Assembly (NCBI GenBank): GCA_963575745.1
Contig: CAUYUJ010016883.1
Span: 63,501-127,500, forward strand
Reading direction: 5' to 3'
Source of the DNA: Prorocentrum cordatum
Taxonomy: Eukaryota > Sar > Dinophyceae > Prorocentrales > Prorocentraceae
DNA: 64,000 nucleotides
Under the pieces are notes generated by a model. The model did no database searches. It was not told the DNA's origin and saw only the letters and a program-made list of their open reading frames with translations. Position numbers and translations under genes: made by a program. This document shows positions 1-10,309 of this stretch, piece by piece; position 1 is the first letter of the stretch; every line of letters starts with the position of its first letter.

Positions 1-3000
1 GGTAGTGCATAAAGCTCTCGCTCTTCCTCTGTAGCTTCCCCTTGCAGGAACGCTGACGAAGCATCCGCAAGCCACGTCTGCCAATTCTCGTTGGCCGCCT
101 TCTGGTATAGCATCTGGCGCGCACGCCTCGAGGGTGTTGGCGATTCGGTCTTAAGCGTCTCGAGGTCCTTGTCGGTGTAGCCGATGAGTACCAGTCTGGC
201 CTTGGCCTTCTTTCCGCCTTCCGCTTCTGGATCCTCCTTCCAGGTAAGTACCCAGCGCATCTTCATCAGGTCGACGTCCGGTAGCTTGCTCCGAAGTACA
301 CCTCGGCACGCCTGCGCGAGTAGAAATTGATCAACTTCTTTCTTCATAGCCACGTCGAACTTCGCCTTGTCCTTGTCGTCCAGCTTCTTGTAGCTGACCT
401 CAATGCGCTGCCTCCTGGCCTGTGTAGCCACGTACAGCCTGGGGTCCTTCACGAAGCGGTTGATGGCGTCTCGGGAGGGGACCGCGATAGACAGGTAGAC
501 GGCATCCTGGCGCTCGGTGGTGACGTCCTGGTCTTCGCTGGTCTTCTGAACTGAGTTGGGTTCGTCGGTCATCCGCTTGCCGAACTCATCCGGGTCTCTC
601 CCGCGCTTGGTTCCAGTTCTCGTAGTCTGGCGCGACTTCTTGACTGCGGCATCTTCTTCAGCTTCTTGACGTCGCCGAACTCCAGGTACAGGTAGGTCTG
701 CAGGTAGTTGGCCTGGTGGTTCTGGCGCTTCGAGATCCTCCGATGAAAGGTCGTCCTCCTTCTCTGACTTTTTGTCCTCGGACTTCGTATCCTCCTCCTT
801 GGTCTCGGCTGCCCCTGTAGGCTCCGATGTCGTAGGGGCCTCGGTCGCCTGAGTCTCGGCAGCAGCTGGCTGCCCATCTCCCGCCTTCTGCGGAAAGGGA
901 TCCTCTGGCTCCATTACCCACGCATCATCTTCATCGTCAAGATCTGGAAGGCGTTGTCCGATCAGGTCCTCGAATTCGCTAGCCTTGACCTTCAGCATGG
1001 CAGCGGTGATGTTAAGAGGAACTGCCTCTCCATGAAGAAGTTTGTGGATCTCGATCTCCGTCTCGGTAGCTGGTCGAAGGTGACCACGTCCTGCTCGTAG
1101 AAGTCGGCCGTGGTGCTCTATCCAGACGACTGATCCTGGATTGCCGTCCGAGCCAGGCTCCTGGGCGATGACTGTCGCCGGGCCAGCCCAAACTCCACCA
1201 GGCATCTTGACGTTGCCCTTCGCCTTCTCGGACCACCAGTAGCAAAGCTGCCCTGTAGTCCAGTGTGTCTTTTCTCTGGTCTTGCGTAGCTCCAGTAGGG
1301 CAAGACGTCGTCTAGAAGTAACCTCGAGGAAGGCCTTCCTCGCCTCGAGTCGCACCTTCTGGTTTTTGATGTACTCGTCGTCGTCGGCCTCGTAGGTCTT
1401 GCTGAGGATCGGCATGTTGTGATCTTCGCCGAACACGTCGCCCACGATCGGCTCAGGGGTCCTGCCCAACATCATCTCGTAGGGGCTGTGGCCTTTGTAC
1501 CTGCCGAGATCGTTCATGGCGGCGATCGCCTCCCAGAAAATCTCGTCCGCGGTAACCTTGGCGTCGGACTCCTCGGCGATCTTGGTCATGGTGTCCTTTA
1601 AGATGCCGATATTCCTCTCACATAGCGCTAGCTGGTTGTGAGCCTGCCGAGCGGTGACATCCACCATGATGCCGCGCGACGATAGCCATTCCTTGACTCT
1701 CTTCTCGACATGGCAGCCTTCACCGTCCAGGCGTAGTAGAGCAGGTCGACCGTAGTACTGCATCCACGTCTGCTGCAGCGTCTTGCGGAACTCCTCGCCT
1801 GACCTCATGAGTCGGCCCTTGAGGTTGAGCTTCCCGCCGCTGAGCCGAGTGCCTGTATCGACGATGTAGGTCCCGGTCCAAGTCTGCTTGTCGCGAGGGT
1901 CCGTCCAGTAGAAGCCGTCCGTCTCGATAGCCTTCCCTGGTGTGGCCGGGCTGTATGGCGCAACCACGGACTCCATCGGCTTGTTCTTGTGCCGCTCGCA
2001 CGCCTCGCACCTGAACTCAGCTGCTAATTTCAAGATCGGGCCTTGAGCGCCAGCCCGCTTGAGCACGTCGATGAGGGTCTTGTTGCTGCGATGCCCTAGC
2101 CTGACATGCAGCCTTCGAAGATAACCGTTAACCTTACCGACGTCCACCTCACCTTCCTGTGGCTCGTATTGTGGAGGTGGTGGTGGTATCTGATCTTCAT
2201 CTGGGCCTGGGACTGGATCAGGTCGTTGATCTTCCTGAGGTGCATCCTGATGTTGTGGTGCTGCATGCTGTTCTTGTTGAACCCCAGGTCGCTTGAAGTA
2301 TAGTCGTGTCCTCGTATGGCTCGTGCCTTCCGGCAGCGGGGCGTATATCTCTTCGTCGGTCAGAATGCTCTCGCCCAGCTCGTCGCCAATGAGGATGTTG
2401 GTGTCGAGATCCCAGGTAAGCCTCCGCACCACAGAAAGCCACTCTGGTCCCTCGATGTCCGTTCCCATGTACGTCTTGACGTTCTCGTCCTCGCGCTCCC
2501 AGCACTCGAGCTCGCCCTTGGGGTCTATGTCGAGCTCCGCCTCATTCTCCATCTCCAGCCTCTGCGCCTTGGGTAGCGGCTGCTTCCCGATCAGGCGCCG
2601 CTTGGTGACATACACTGCCTCGCTGAACTCCGTCTCATAGTCGCCTCCAGCCCACGCGCACCAAGTAGACCACTCCATACACCTCATGATAGACTTGGCC
2701 CACTTCTTGCACATCGCGGCTGGGTATGCTGCAGTGAACTCGGTAACCTGGCCCTGTATCTCCTCGTGCTTGTGGTTGTGCGGGCTGCCTCGCTGATTTG
2801 AGCACGTCCTGCCGATGGTTGCATTGAGGTGCGGATCGGACGTCGCGATCAGCCATTCTTTCTTGATCAGCTCGCCTGTTTTCGGATATCTCAACCCAAA
2901 AGCACACCCATCCACTCGTACAGTGAACAGCTGCTCCCTGAGACGCTTGAGGTAGGGCAAGGACCAGGTCCCGCACCTTAGCGGCTGTTCGAAGTCAACT

Positions 3001-5126
3001 TCGGCTCCTTGATGTAGTGCTTGGAAGGCAAGTAGCACACAAGCCCGGGTGACCTTGTCATTCTTTCGGCGCTTGTGCTCTAGACGCACTCTTTGATCTT
3101 CGGTCCTCTGGTTAGCGTTCTGGATGATCGATCTGGCCGTGCACGGTGGCGAAAATACGACCCGTCTTGGATTCTCTAGCTTCAGCGTCTCCGACGCCCT
3201 TCTGTAGCCGGTGTTGGTAGTTAGATCGTACTCGTTGTGCTTCCCGAGCCTGAGGACGGTGCCACCGAGCTTCTCGACCTCAACTCCGAGCGGGGAGTTT
3301 GGAGGAGCACATACCTCCAGCAGGTCCAGCTGTCCAAGTCGAAGTAGATCCTGAGCGTCCTTGGCTGCTTCCGTCTCGAACTCCGCGATCTTCTGGTCGA
3401 GCAAGTAGATCTGCTTGGCGTTGAGCGTCTTCACCTGACCAGCCGCAACGCAGCCCGGATCGTCCTTCGCTGTAGCGTCCGGACCTCCCTGTCCAGCGTC
3501 AAGTTGGTCAGCTTCACCCAGTTGTCTAAGCTGTTGATCTCTTCTTCGAGGAGCGCCCAGTGGTCCTCCGGCACCGGTATGTCCTCGGTCTCCTGCTTCA
3601 TCCTCTCCATGTGCTCGGTCAGGGTCTCCTTCGCCGGATCCCAGGTCGGAAACTGTATGTTGTTCTGCATCACCGTGTCCAGGTCGATCGTCTCGTGGAC
3701 TGTCTCCATCTCTTCCTCCTTCATCGTCGCCTTCTTCGGAGGTGGTGCCTTGAATGCTGCCGGACACCCCTTCGGCCTCGGTGCATGGTAGACCGTCCTC
3801 GGCGGCGAAGGTGAGCTCGAAGTGGCTCTCGGAGGTGGTGGTGGTCTCGGTGTCGCTGTAGTCGGATCCTCCTTCTTGGCCGCTGAGCCCGAAAACGCTG
3901 GCCCAGAACTCGACGTCTCCGCGCGGATCCTCAGACACACATGGCTGCGCCCGCCCACACAGCTGCAGCCCGCTCTGCGCCTCCCAGGCGCTCCGCAGCA
4001 CGCGCACTTGATGTTGTCGTACTGCCTCTTGATGTCGCCAGCGTCGGTCTCCTCTTCCTTCTTGAGGTTGTAGGGCTTGATCAGCGGCGGCTGGCCGCAA
4101 GGAAGTCGTCCCTGACACTGGTGACTGCGGCCGCCCAGGCATGAACATCCGGCCGTCGTGGTCCCCGGAACTCCGCAGCAGCCGCACCTTGTACTCGTCA
4201 AGGCCGTCGAAGTAGCGAAGACCTCCGAGGGTCGCGATGAGCCACGTGAGCTTCTGCCACCGCATGATGATCGCATCCACTGGCTGATATGGAATAGAAA
4301 GCTGATCTGGGTCGAGAGCCTTGGCTCGATCACCGTTTTGAGCCCAAGAAACTTCGGACGCCTCGGAAATCAGAGCATCATGTGTGATAACTTCTCTCCA
4401 TTCAGCATGTGGCCCGAAATCTATGAGAAGATGCCCGCACCTCGATCTCTCTAGAAGGTAGGTCTTACTGCCCAGAGCCTTAAACCTGATAGTGCCGAGC
4501 TCAAAGTCAACAATCACTCCGAAATGCTTCAGGAAATCCATACCTATCAAAAGCGGGGCATCCACTTCCACAACTGAAACGGGAAAATCACACTCCTGGC
4601 CGTCGACGTATCCTGGAATACTTGCGTGATTCAGAGACTGAGCCTTCTGATTATTCCCGACAGTGAACTCGATTCGGGGTCCAGGAACTATCTTCATACG
4701 GTTCTGGCCTACCATCTTCATCATCGTGGCCTGCCAGATCTCCGCCGTGTCTAAACCTATCATGGATGAGGTGGCCCCAGAGTCCAAGATGCCCTTGAAG
4801 GTCCCCGAGAGCTGTGAGGCCATAAATATACACTGTTCGAATACCACATATGCTCGATGGGACTTCCTTCTGGAAACTCTGGGTGTTCGTATTCGGATTC
4901 TCGTCGGTCTCGGTCGTGATGCTGTCGGTCGCGGTCGCGATGTAGTCGATCGCTGTCGTGCTGTAGTCGATCGCGGTCGTGCTGTAGTCGATCGCGGTCG
5001 TGCTGTAGTCGATCGCGGTCGCGATGTTGATGACGATAGATGCTTGTAGCTACGTCCAGCCTGCAGCTTCGCTGGAGCCTTACAGTTCTTAGCTATGTGG
5101 CCGCGGCCGCCACACCTCAGGCATTG
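1..5126 (-). CDS. Ty1/copia retrotransposon A, pol polyprotein (partial, runs off left edge)
   Basis: The minus-strand frame whose codons begin at positions congruent to 2 mod 3 has no stop from 5160 to 3481, where I read every codon. It also shows none in the long stretches I translated from there to base 1. Domains in order: CCHC zinc knuckle (CLRCGGRGHIAKNC, 5082-5123); arginine/serine-rich linker with a short repeat (about 4910-5030); retropepsin with DSGAT (catalytic Asp 4782-4784); a spacer; a Rossmann/methyltransferase-like domain (about 3360-2870) with PPC Cys at 3141-3143; integrase HHCC (His 2106-2108 and 2091-2093, Cys 2007-2009 and 1998-2000); integrase catalytic Asp 1917-1919, Asp 1725-1727 and Glu 1617-1619 (D35E spacing); a Pro/Gln/Glu-rich acidic linker; and the start of a copia-type RT (RWVLTWK, KARLVLIGY, about 270-150). 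The RT active site and RNase H lie beyond the window. The order PR-IN-RT defines copia. The open frame suggests a young copy. The upstream limit is the presumed frameshift from gag. Confidence 0.85.
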
Positions 5127-6196
5127 GTGTTGGGGTCCGTCTTCCACGAGTCGTCCCTCTTCTGGTGGTGGCCTCCGCCTCCGGACGAGCTCCTGGCCGA
5201 AGTCGAAGACTTGCCTGCCCCCTTGGCCGGCTGTCCGCCTTTCTTCTGCCCGAACTGGCCTGCGAAGAACTTCCGTCCGGTCTTCTTCTGGCGCAGCAGC
5301 TCGCGAGCCTGCTTGAAGGACCGCTGCCCTTGTTGAGCAGCAGAAAACACAGCACCCTCGAGTAGCTCATCTCGTAGCTCTTGGTCGTCACCTGCTTGAT
5401 CGTAGATCTCCCTGATCTGGCTGGCGAACTCGTCCTCTTCCGCCGCCAGCGCTGTCGCATTCTCGCTGTGCTGGTCACCCTCGTCATCCTCGTCGTCCTC
5501 TTCCGAGTAGTCGTCGTAGCCCTCGGCCACGTAGTTCTTGCTACGTCCCTGCCACTGTGGCCTGGCGCCACGATTGTTGTTGTGGTCACGATCGTGCTTC
5601 TTGTCGAACTGCATGCCGAGAGCTTGCTGGATGGCCTGGTATCCATACTTGTTCTGCACAGAGGCCAGCACCTGCGAGCGCTCGTGGTCTTCGAGGCCTG
5701 CATTCTCGAGTAGAAACCATGCTCGGAGCGGCTCAGGAAATATCGGCTTCTTCTCGTCGAAATCTTTGTCAATAGCCTTGATCGCTTTCTGCATCCGGTC
5801 CTCTTCGACCTCGAACTGCGTCAGGTAGTCTCTCATGCTGGTCCGGTTCCTCCGGTATGTCTCTTTCATGAAAGTCCTCATATACTTGCCAGCGTCCTCA
5901 ACCTCCAGGATGCCGCTCTTCTCCCTGAGATACTGGATCAACTGGCTAACTCCTTTCGGCAACTTCGTCGTCGCGTCTTCCTCTAAGTCGTCAAGGCTGT
6001 CCAGCTTGTCGTACTTTTGTACTCCCTGCCAAGCGCGTCCCTGGAGCTTCGCCATCAATCTGGGCCCGCAGAGGCCCTTCTCGTCCTTCTTGGTACCGCG
6101 CACGTACAGCTTCACTCTCATCACATAGGAGTCGAAGCTGGCCACGTCTCCATCCCACGAAGGAACGGTCTCGTGCTTCTCAGCCTCGTTCGTCAT
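5117..6196 (-). CDS. Ty1/copia retrotransposon A, Gag
   Basis: A 359-residue Gag-like protein, starting MTNEAEKHETVPSWDGD, with the tryptophan-containing, charged alpha-helical profile of copia capsid proteins. A long acidic stretch lies near residues 220-245, and the C-terminus is basic and Gly/Ser-rich. The ATG at 6194-6196 lies 28 nt after a candidate tRNA primer-binding site. The frame ends at a TGA (5117-5119) just before the CCHC knuckle is completed. The knuckle is encoded in the -1 frame, which continues into pol. A CCCC run at 5132-5135 is the point where a -1 slip would join the two frames. Function: particle capsid; NC function would depend on the frame change. The alternative is a simple 1-nt indel. 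Confidence 0.8.
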   Translation of the reverse strand: MTNEAEKHETVPSWDGDVASFDSYVMRVKLYVRGTKKDEKGLCGPRLMAKLQGRAWQGVQKYDKLDSLDDLEEDATTKLPKGVSQLIQYLREKSGILEVEDAGKYMRTFMKETYRRNRTSMRDYLTQFEVEEDRMQKAIKAIDKDFDEKKPIFPEPLRAWFLLENAGLEDHERSQVLASVQNKYGYQAIQQALGMQFDKKHDRDHNNNRGARPQWQGRSKNYVAEGYDDYSEEDDEDDEGDQHSENATALAAEEDEFASQIREIYDQAGDDQELRDELLEGAVFSAAQQGQRSFKQARELLRQKKTGRKFFAGQFGQKKGGQPAKGAGKSSTSARSSSGGGGHHQKRDDSWKTDPNTNA

Positions 6197-6224
6197 GACG
6201 ATGCCGGTCCGTGGAGCCAGACCG

Positions 6225-6236
6225 GCTCCGCTACCA
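6225..6236 (-). promoter_or_regulatory. Candidate primer-binding site of copia A (initiator-tRNA-like)
   Basis: On the minus strand TGGTAGCGGAGC starts 41 nt before the gag ATG. It resembles the complement of the 3' end of an initiator tRNA-Met (TGGTAGCAGAGC type) with one mismatch. Element B in this window has TGGTAGC one base after its 5' LTR, which supports the call. The adjoining LTR of element A is not delimited because its partner is outside the window. Confidence 0.45.
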
Positions 6237-6986
6237 ACTAAATCGTCGGCACTGGCGTCAGCCTGCTGTCGATCTTCTCGTAAATGATTATCTCGATAAT
6301 CTTTTCCTCCACAGCTCGCGCCAGCGATCCAACAATCTATCAGATATCACGATAGCCCCTGGTGGGCTGAAACAGTCACTCACTGAGTGAGTGGGTGGCC
6401 GGTCGGCCGTGCCCGGTAGCCTTACCGGGACTCAAGGGCGCCCTCGGACCGAAACAGCAGCAGTAGCAGTCTCTCGGTCGCGAGGCGTCTCGGATCGGAA
6501 GGCCAACTGCACAGTACAAAACACACACCCCCCCCGCGCTCAAACGCAGGGGCGGGGGGGGGGGGGAGGTAAACCTCTCGAATAGGAAAGGGCAGGAGGT
6601 TGGAGAGGGAAGAGCCCTATAGACCACCTGCGCCCAGAGGGCTGGTGATATTAAAACAAGTAGGGATGGGCGGGGTCGATTTTGCGTTTCTGGGGGCCCT
6701 CTGCGAACCCACGCGCGTGACTTCACGCTCTGCTGCGCCTCACCCGTTGGTTGAGCTTCGGGGGTAAAACGATTGCGCATATCTTGCCGACGTCTGAAGG
6801 CATGAACGTGCAAGGCTCGAAAAAGCAGCTACTCAAAAACACATCTGGGGAATCTGAGGTTCGACACTTCACTGCAGTGTTTGTCACCTCCAACATCTCC
6901 CATTGGCTTATGCAGCTGTAGCACGCTCCTCCAACGCTGAAGTGGAACCAAACGCAGCCGAAACGAACTCGGCCATCTGCTAAAAC
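6237..6986. other. Non-coding; probably holds the 5' LTR of copia A plus flank
   Basis: No convincing ORF. It contains a short palindrome, GATTATCGAGATAATC on the minus strand near 6285-6300, a cagtcactcactgagtgagtg inverted motif near 6373, a C-run/G-run pair (6520-6570) and otherwise unique GC-rich sequence. The 5' LTR of element A should start near 6238, but without the 3' copy its length cannot be set. Confidence 0.4.
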
Positions 6987-8914
6987 CTACGCTACACAAC
7001 CTTGCATCACAATTTTGCGACTGGTTGCAATCAGAGACCTGGCGGTCAATATCTCGCACCCGTGAGGCAAGCTGAACATTGAATCCACAATCTTGATAAT
7101 CTTTTTATTTGCGGGTCTTGGCTCAATCAAGCTTGCGGTTTCGATCGGGCCTTCGATGTCAAACAGATGTTGGACCGTGCATTCTTGCAAGAGGCCCTTG
7201 TTATAGCTCTGGAGGCTGTGCCGATGCTCCGCCATTCTTTTCAATACCCGATGTTTACGCTCGTGCATGAAGCACGACAAAATAAATTTGTGCTGCAACA
7301 TTTGCCTATGGAGGTGGAGGCAATAGTGGGCTTCGGGAACCCGCAGAAGATCACCGTATGCAACCTGATGCAAAGCGAAGTGGGCACAGATCGCTACCCC
7401 CAGCTCGGCTGGGGTCACCTCACCCGAATCTGCAATGTTCAAAAGTTCAAGCACATCGATGAGCGCCAAAGCGCTCTGCACTTCGTCCTCGAGAAACTTC
7501 GTCGGTGTCGCTACGTCCACTAGGAACTTCCGCAGAACGGGTGCAAATGACAGCATCTCACTCGCTAAACCTTTCTGCGAATTGTCAGCCCTTGACCTGC
7601 ATACTTGTTTGGCGCTGGCGTAACCGCTCGGCCACTTAAACCGCTGAAGATATTTATCAATCTGTTTTCCACCCAAGCCGTGTTGCGATAGCCTGCTTTC
7701 CAACTCCTCGACCTCGTTATTGAAAACCCCGCCTACCACGTAACAACGGAGCCAATCCCACCCCCACGTCGACACTAAGTTCACGTCTAGCCTCGGACAT
7801 TGCATCATGCCCGCCGGCACGAAATGGAACCCAAAAAGAGTTTCCAGCTCCTCCAATTCAGCCCGAGTGCCCGAAGCTGTCATCTGCGCCAGCCGTCTTT
7901 GCACAGCCTTCACAGACTCGTCGCTGTGAAGGTCGAACTGACTTACGTCTATTTCCGTGGCGGGAATTAAATATCGGCCAGGATCTGGCAACAGCGAACT
8001 CTTGTGTGCCACTACGTTCTTACATAGGGGGCATAATTTGTGGCCCGTCGCTCCCATGACGGCACTGGCGGCTTTGTGCGCCCTCTCACCTTGAATCACT
8101 AGAGCAAGGGAACCGCGAATGAGTCTGGGGCGAAGTCCCCCTGCAATCTGAACGCGAACACCCGCCCGTAAATCATAAGTGTCACCAAAGAGCAACCCAA
8201 GCCCATATTTGAACATATCTGACATCTTCCCTGGGAGCAGCTGGACTGCATCGGTCCGCGGGGCCGCGAGGGTGGCCCACGCTAGTTCATTTGAGAGCGT
8301 CGGAAACTCCAGCTCCAAAAATGACCAGTACATGGCTTGTATTTTGCTTGTATTGTGGGACGTTAATGCTTGCCCTGGTGTTACTTCGTCTGAGTAGAGT
8401 AGTATGGGCATCTTGTTTCCAGACTTATCCAAAGCTTTTGTCGCCATATCGCGGTACGACTCCCTTTTTTACACGCAACTTCCAACCATGCAAGAGGGTG
8501 CTGAAAATCTAAAACAACATCATCAGCATGTCCACCTCCGCCGCTAGCATTCATCTCTTGAAGCAAAGGCCCAAACTATGTTTTCTCGTTGCTGATCCGC
8601 TCTCGCTGTCGCCGCTGGGTGGTTCGGCTGGAGAAGTCTGGCAATGGCTGGTATTTCAACTCCTTGAGTAAGTTGCAGAGTGCGCTCGCAGTGACGTGGC
8701 TTTTCCTGCCCAGCTCTATCACTTTGCACCGTTTCGGCGCAGGTGGAAGGGAAGTCATTGATATGGACGACGCTGCAGAGATGCAACATGCACTAAGAAC
8801 AGCGTATACGAACTGTTGCATTGTCTGAGTGGTCGACAGAACAACACGATCTAGAATGGCTGAGCCACAATGGCTACGGACCCTCCAACCCCCCCCCCCC
8901 ATTCCAAAGACCAA
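6987..8914 (-). pseudogene. Transposase-like protein, broken by one stop and one frameshift
   Basis: The main open frame is 6987-8447 (486 residues). It holds the motif LLYSDEVTPGQAL near the start, a CPLC zinc-like pair near residue 139, and a C-terminal segment ILSCFMHERKHRVLKRM. This layout (acidic residue in a beta-strand context, zinc pair, late E in a basic helix) recalls Plavaka/Tnp2-like DDE transposases, but I cannot confirm the family. The gene extends upstream: an A6 run (8465-8470) marks a frameshift into a frame reading LDFQHPLAWLEVACKK, and that frame continues through one in-frame TAG (8576-8578) to about 8914. The pieces read as one protein of about 640 residues. No terminal inverted repeats were identified around it. 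It may be a mobile-element gene or a dispersed dinoflagellate family. Confidence 0.5.
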
Positions 8915-9041
8915 TTCCCCACGTCCTCTTCATTACTTGGCCATGCCCCCTCTCGCCGCCCAGTGGGTCAGGGTAGGACTCGGATACAGGCCCCCCTGCA
9001 AGGTCACGTTCGTCGCGCCTTGACTCCAGTATCCCGCCATA

Positions 9042-9188
9042 TGTTGATTCCAATGGCCCATTGGGCTCTGGCTGAGAGGGTCATCCGATACCTAAAACGT
9101 TGGCAGCTTCGTCTATGTTGATTACATTGGCCCATCGGGCTCTGGCTGCAGAGGATCATCCGATGCCTGAAATGTTGGCCGCTTCGTC
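9042..9188. repeat. Tandem duplication, about 73 bp x 2
   Basis: Two diverged copies (9042-9113 and 9115-9188) share the elements tgttgatt, tggcccat, gggctctggctg, tcatccgat and gcttcgtc in the same order. Non-coding. Confidence 0.75.
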
Positions 9189-9345
9189 GTTAGGGTAGGG
9201 GTTAGGGTGATGATTAAACATAAGGGGGGCCGCATGGGGTAGGGATTAAACTTAAGTTTAAGGCGTTGGTTGGGGATAAGGTTAGTGGTTAGGGGTATAT
9301 GGGGTTAGGGGGTATGGTTTAGGGTTAAGGGCAGGGGGTATAGGG
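9189..9345. repeat. Degenerate telomere-like G-rich tract
   Basis: Irregular copies of TTAGGG, TTAGGGG, TTTAGGG and TTAAGGG spaced by A/T-rich bits. They are too degenerate and interrupted for a functional telomere. Possibly an interstitial telomeric remnant or simple drift of a G-rich satellite. Confidence 0.5.
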
Positions 9346-9809
9346 ATGGAGGTTGGGGGAGGTGGGCTCTGGTTCGCATCGGTGCCGTTTCAGGGGCCAC
9401 GAGAAACACGGGAAGCCCTCAAGGGCTTGGAGAGTTTCACGTATGTTGCGAGACCCCGTTCGGGGTCCTCTTGGGTCCCGAGCACCGAATGACGTCCCGA
9501 GATGGACGACCACCTCCCCTTGAGCAGGTTCCCAGAGGAGCCGACCGCAACCCCGAGGGTTGCCCGTGCGTGCCCAAACATATTTTCACGAATTGTTGAG
9601 CTTAGATCAACCACGAATTCTTCGCATGGCAGACGGTACGTGCAGCGAGCCTGGCAAGCGCCCCTCATGCTGAGCCCGCGTGTACCGTGAACGCTAACTA
9701 TGCCATGCACCCCACATGCTTCGCGAGGGTGTCATTAGGGAGCGAGGGGAGGTAGAGAGATAGGGAGGTGTTCAGCAGGACGGAGTAGGAGAGTGAGAGG
9801 TGTGCACAA
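9346..9809. other. No gene seen
   Basis: GC-rich sequence with short overlapping open frames on both strands that lack domain-like composition. I see no convincing gene, RNA or repeat. Confidence 0.4.
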
Positions 9810-10220
9810 TCACGCCCCATGCTTCTTAAACACAAGGACGGCCTTCTGATAAGCCTCCCTGCCGATGCGCTTCTGATCCTCAACAGTGTGACCCGCGTGC
9901 TTCGCAAGAGTGATGGCTGAGGTGTATGCGCGAGACGTGTATGCACCGATGGTCCTCCCTTTGCAATCGGTCGGCCTCAGGTAGGCCTTGTAGTCGACGC
10001 TGTGCTTGAGCGGTTTCGCATCGGCACCTGCCCAACCCATGGCCCGAGGAGCGACCGCCCCATCCACCCCCTCCCCCCCCTCATGCCTACTCATCCGCTC
10101 CCTCCTACCATGCTCGCGCAAGGCCCTGGAGGGCCCCCTGTAAACCTGCTCCTCGTCCTCATCCTCCTCATCCACACCCAACTCCTCTTTCTCCCCCCCT
10201 CCTTCTCTGCCTGCCTGCAT
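9810..10220 (-). CDS. Unrecognised protein (136 residues), possible C-terminal fragment of a larger family
   Basis: The N-terminal half is low-complexity (Glu/Gly/Arg-rich). The C-terminal 70 residues look like folded protein: KPLKHSVDYKAYLRPTDCKG, then an Ala/Lys-rich helix ending FKKHGA. It lies on the same strand as, and directly downstream of, the decayed coding pieces at 10310-18516, so it may be the tail of the same gene. Function unknown. Confidence 0.35.
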   Translation of the reverse strand: MQAGREGGGEKEELGVDEEDEDEEQVYRGPSRALREHGRRERMSRHEGGEGVDGAVAPRAMGWAGADAKPLKHSVDYKAYLRPTDCKGRTIGAYTSRAYTSAITLAKHAGHTVEDQKRIGREAYQKAVLVFKKHGA

Positions 10221-10309
10221 TCATATGGTATAGCATGTGCATAGACGAATGCAAATGACAGGGTCCAGTCGTATAATCTGGCATCTGTTGCGACTCCGAC
10301 TCCGATTCA

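Noticed and set aside
9189-9345. Functional telomere
   Set aside because: Units are irregular, mixed with non-telomeric bases, and followed by ordinary sequence on both sides.
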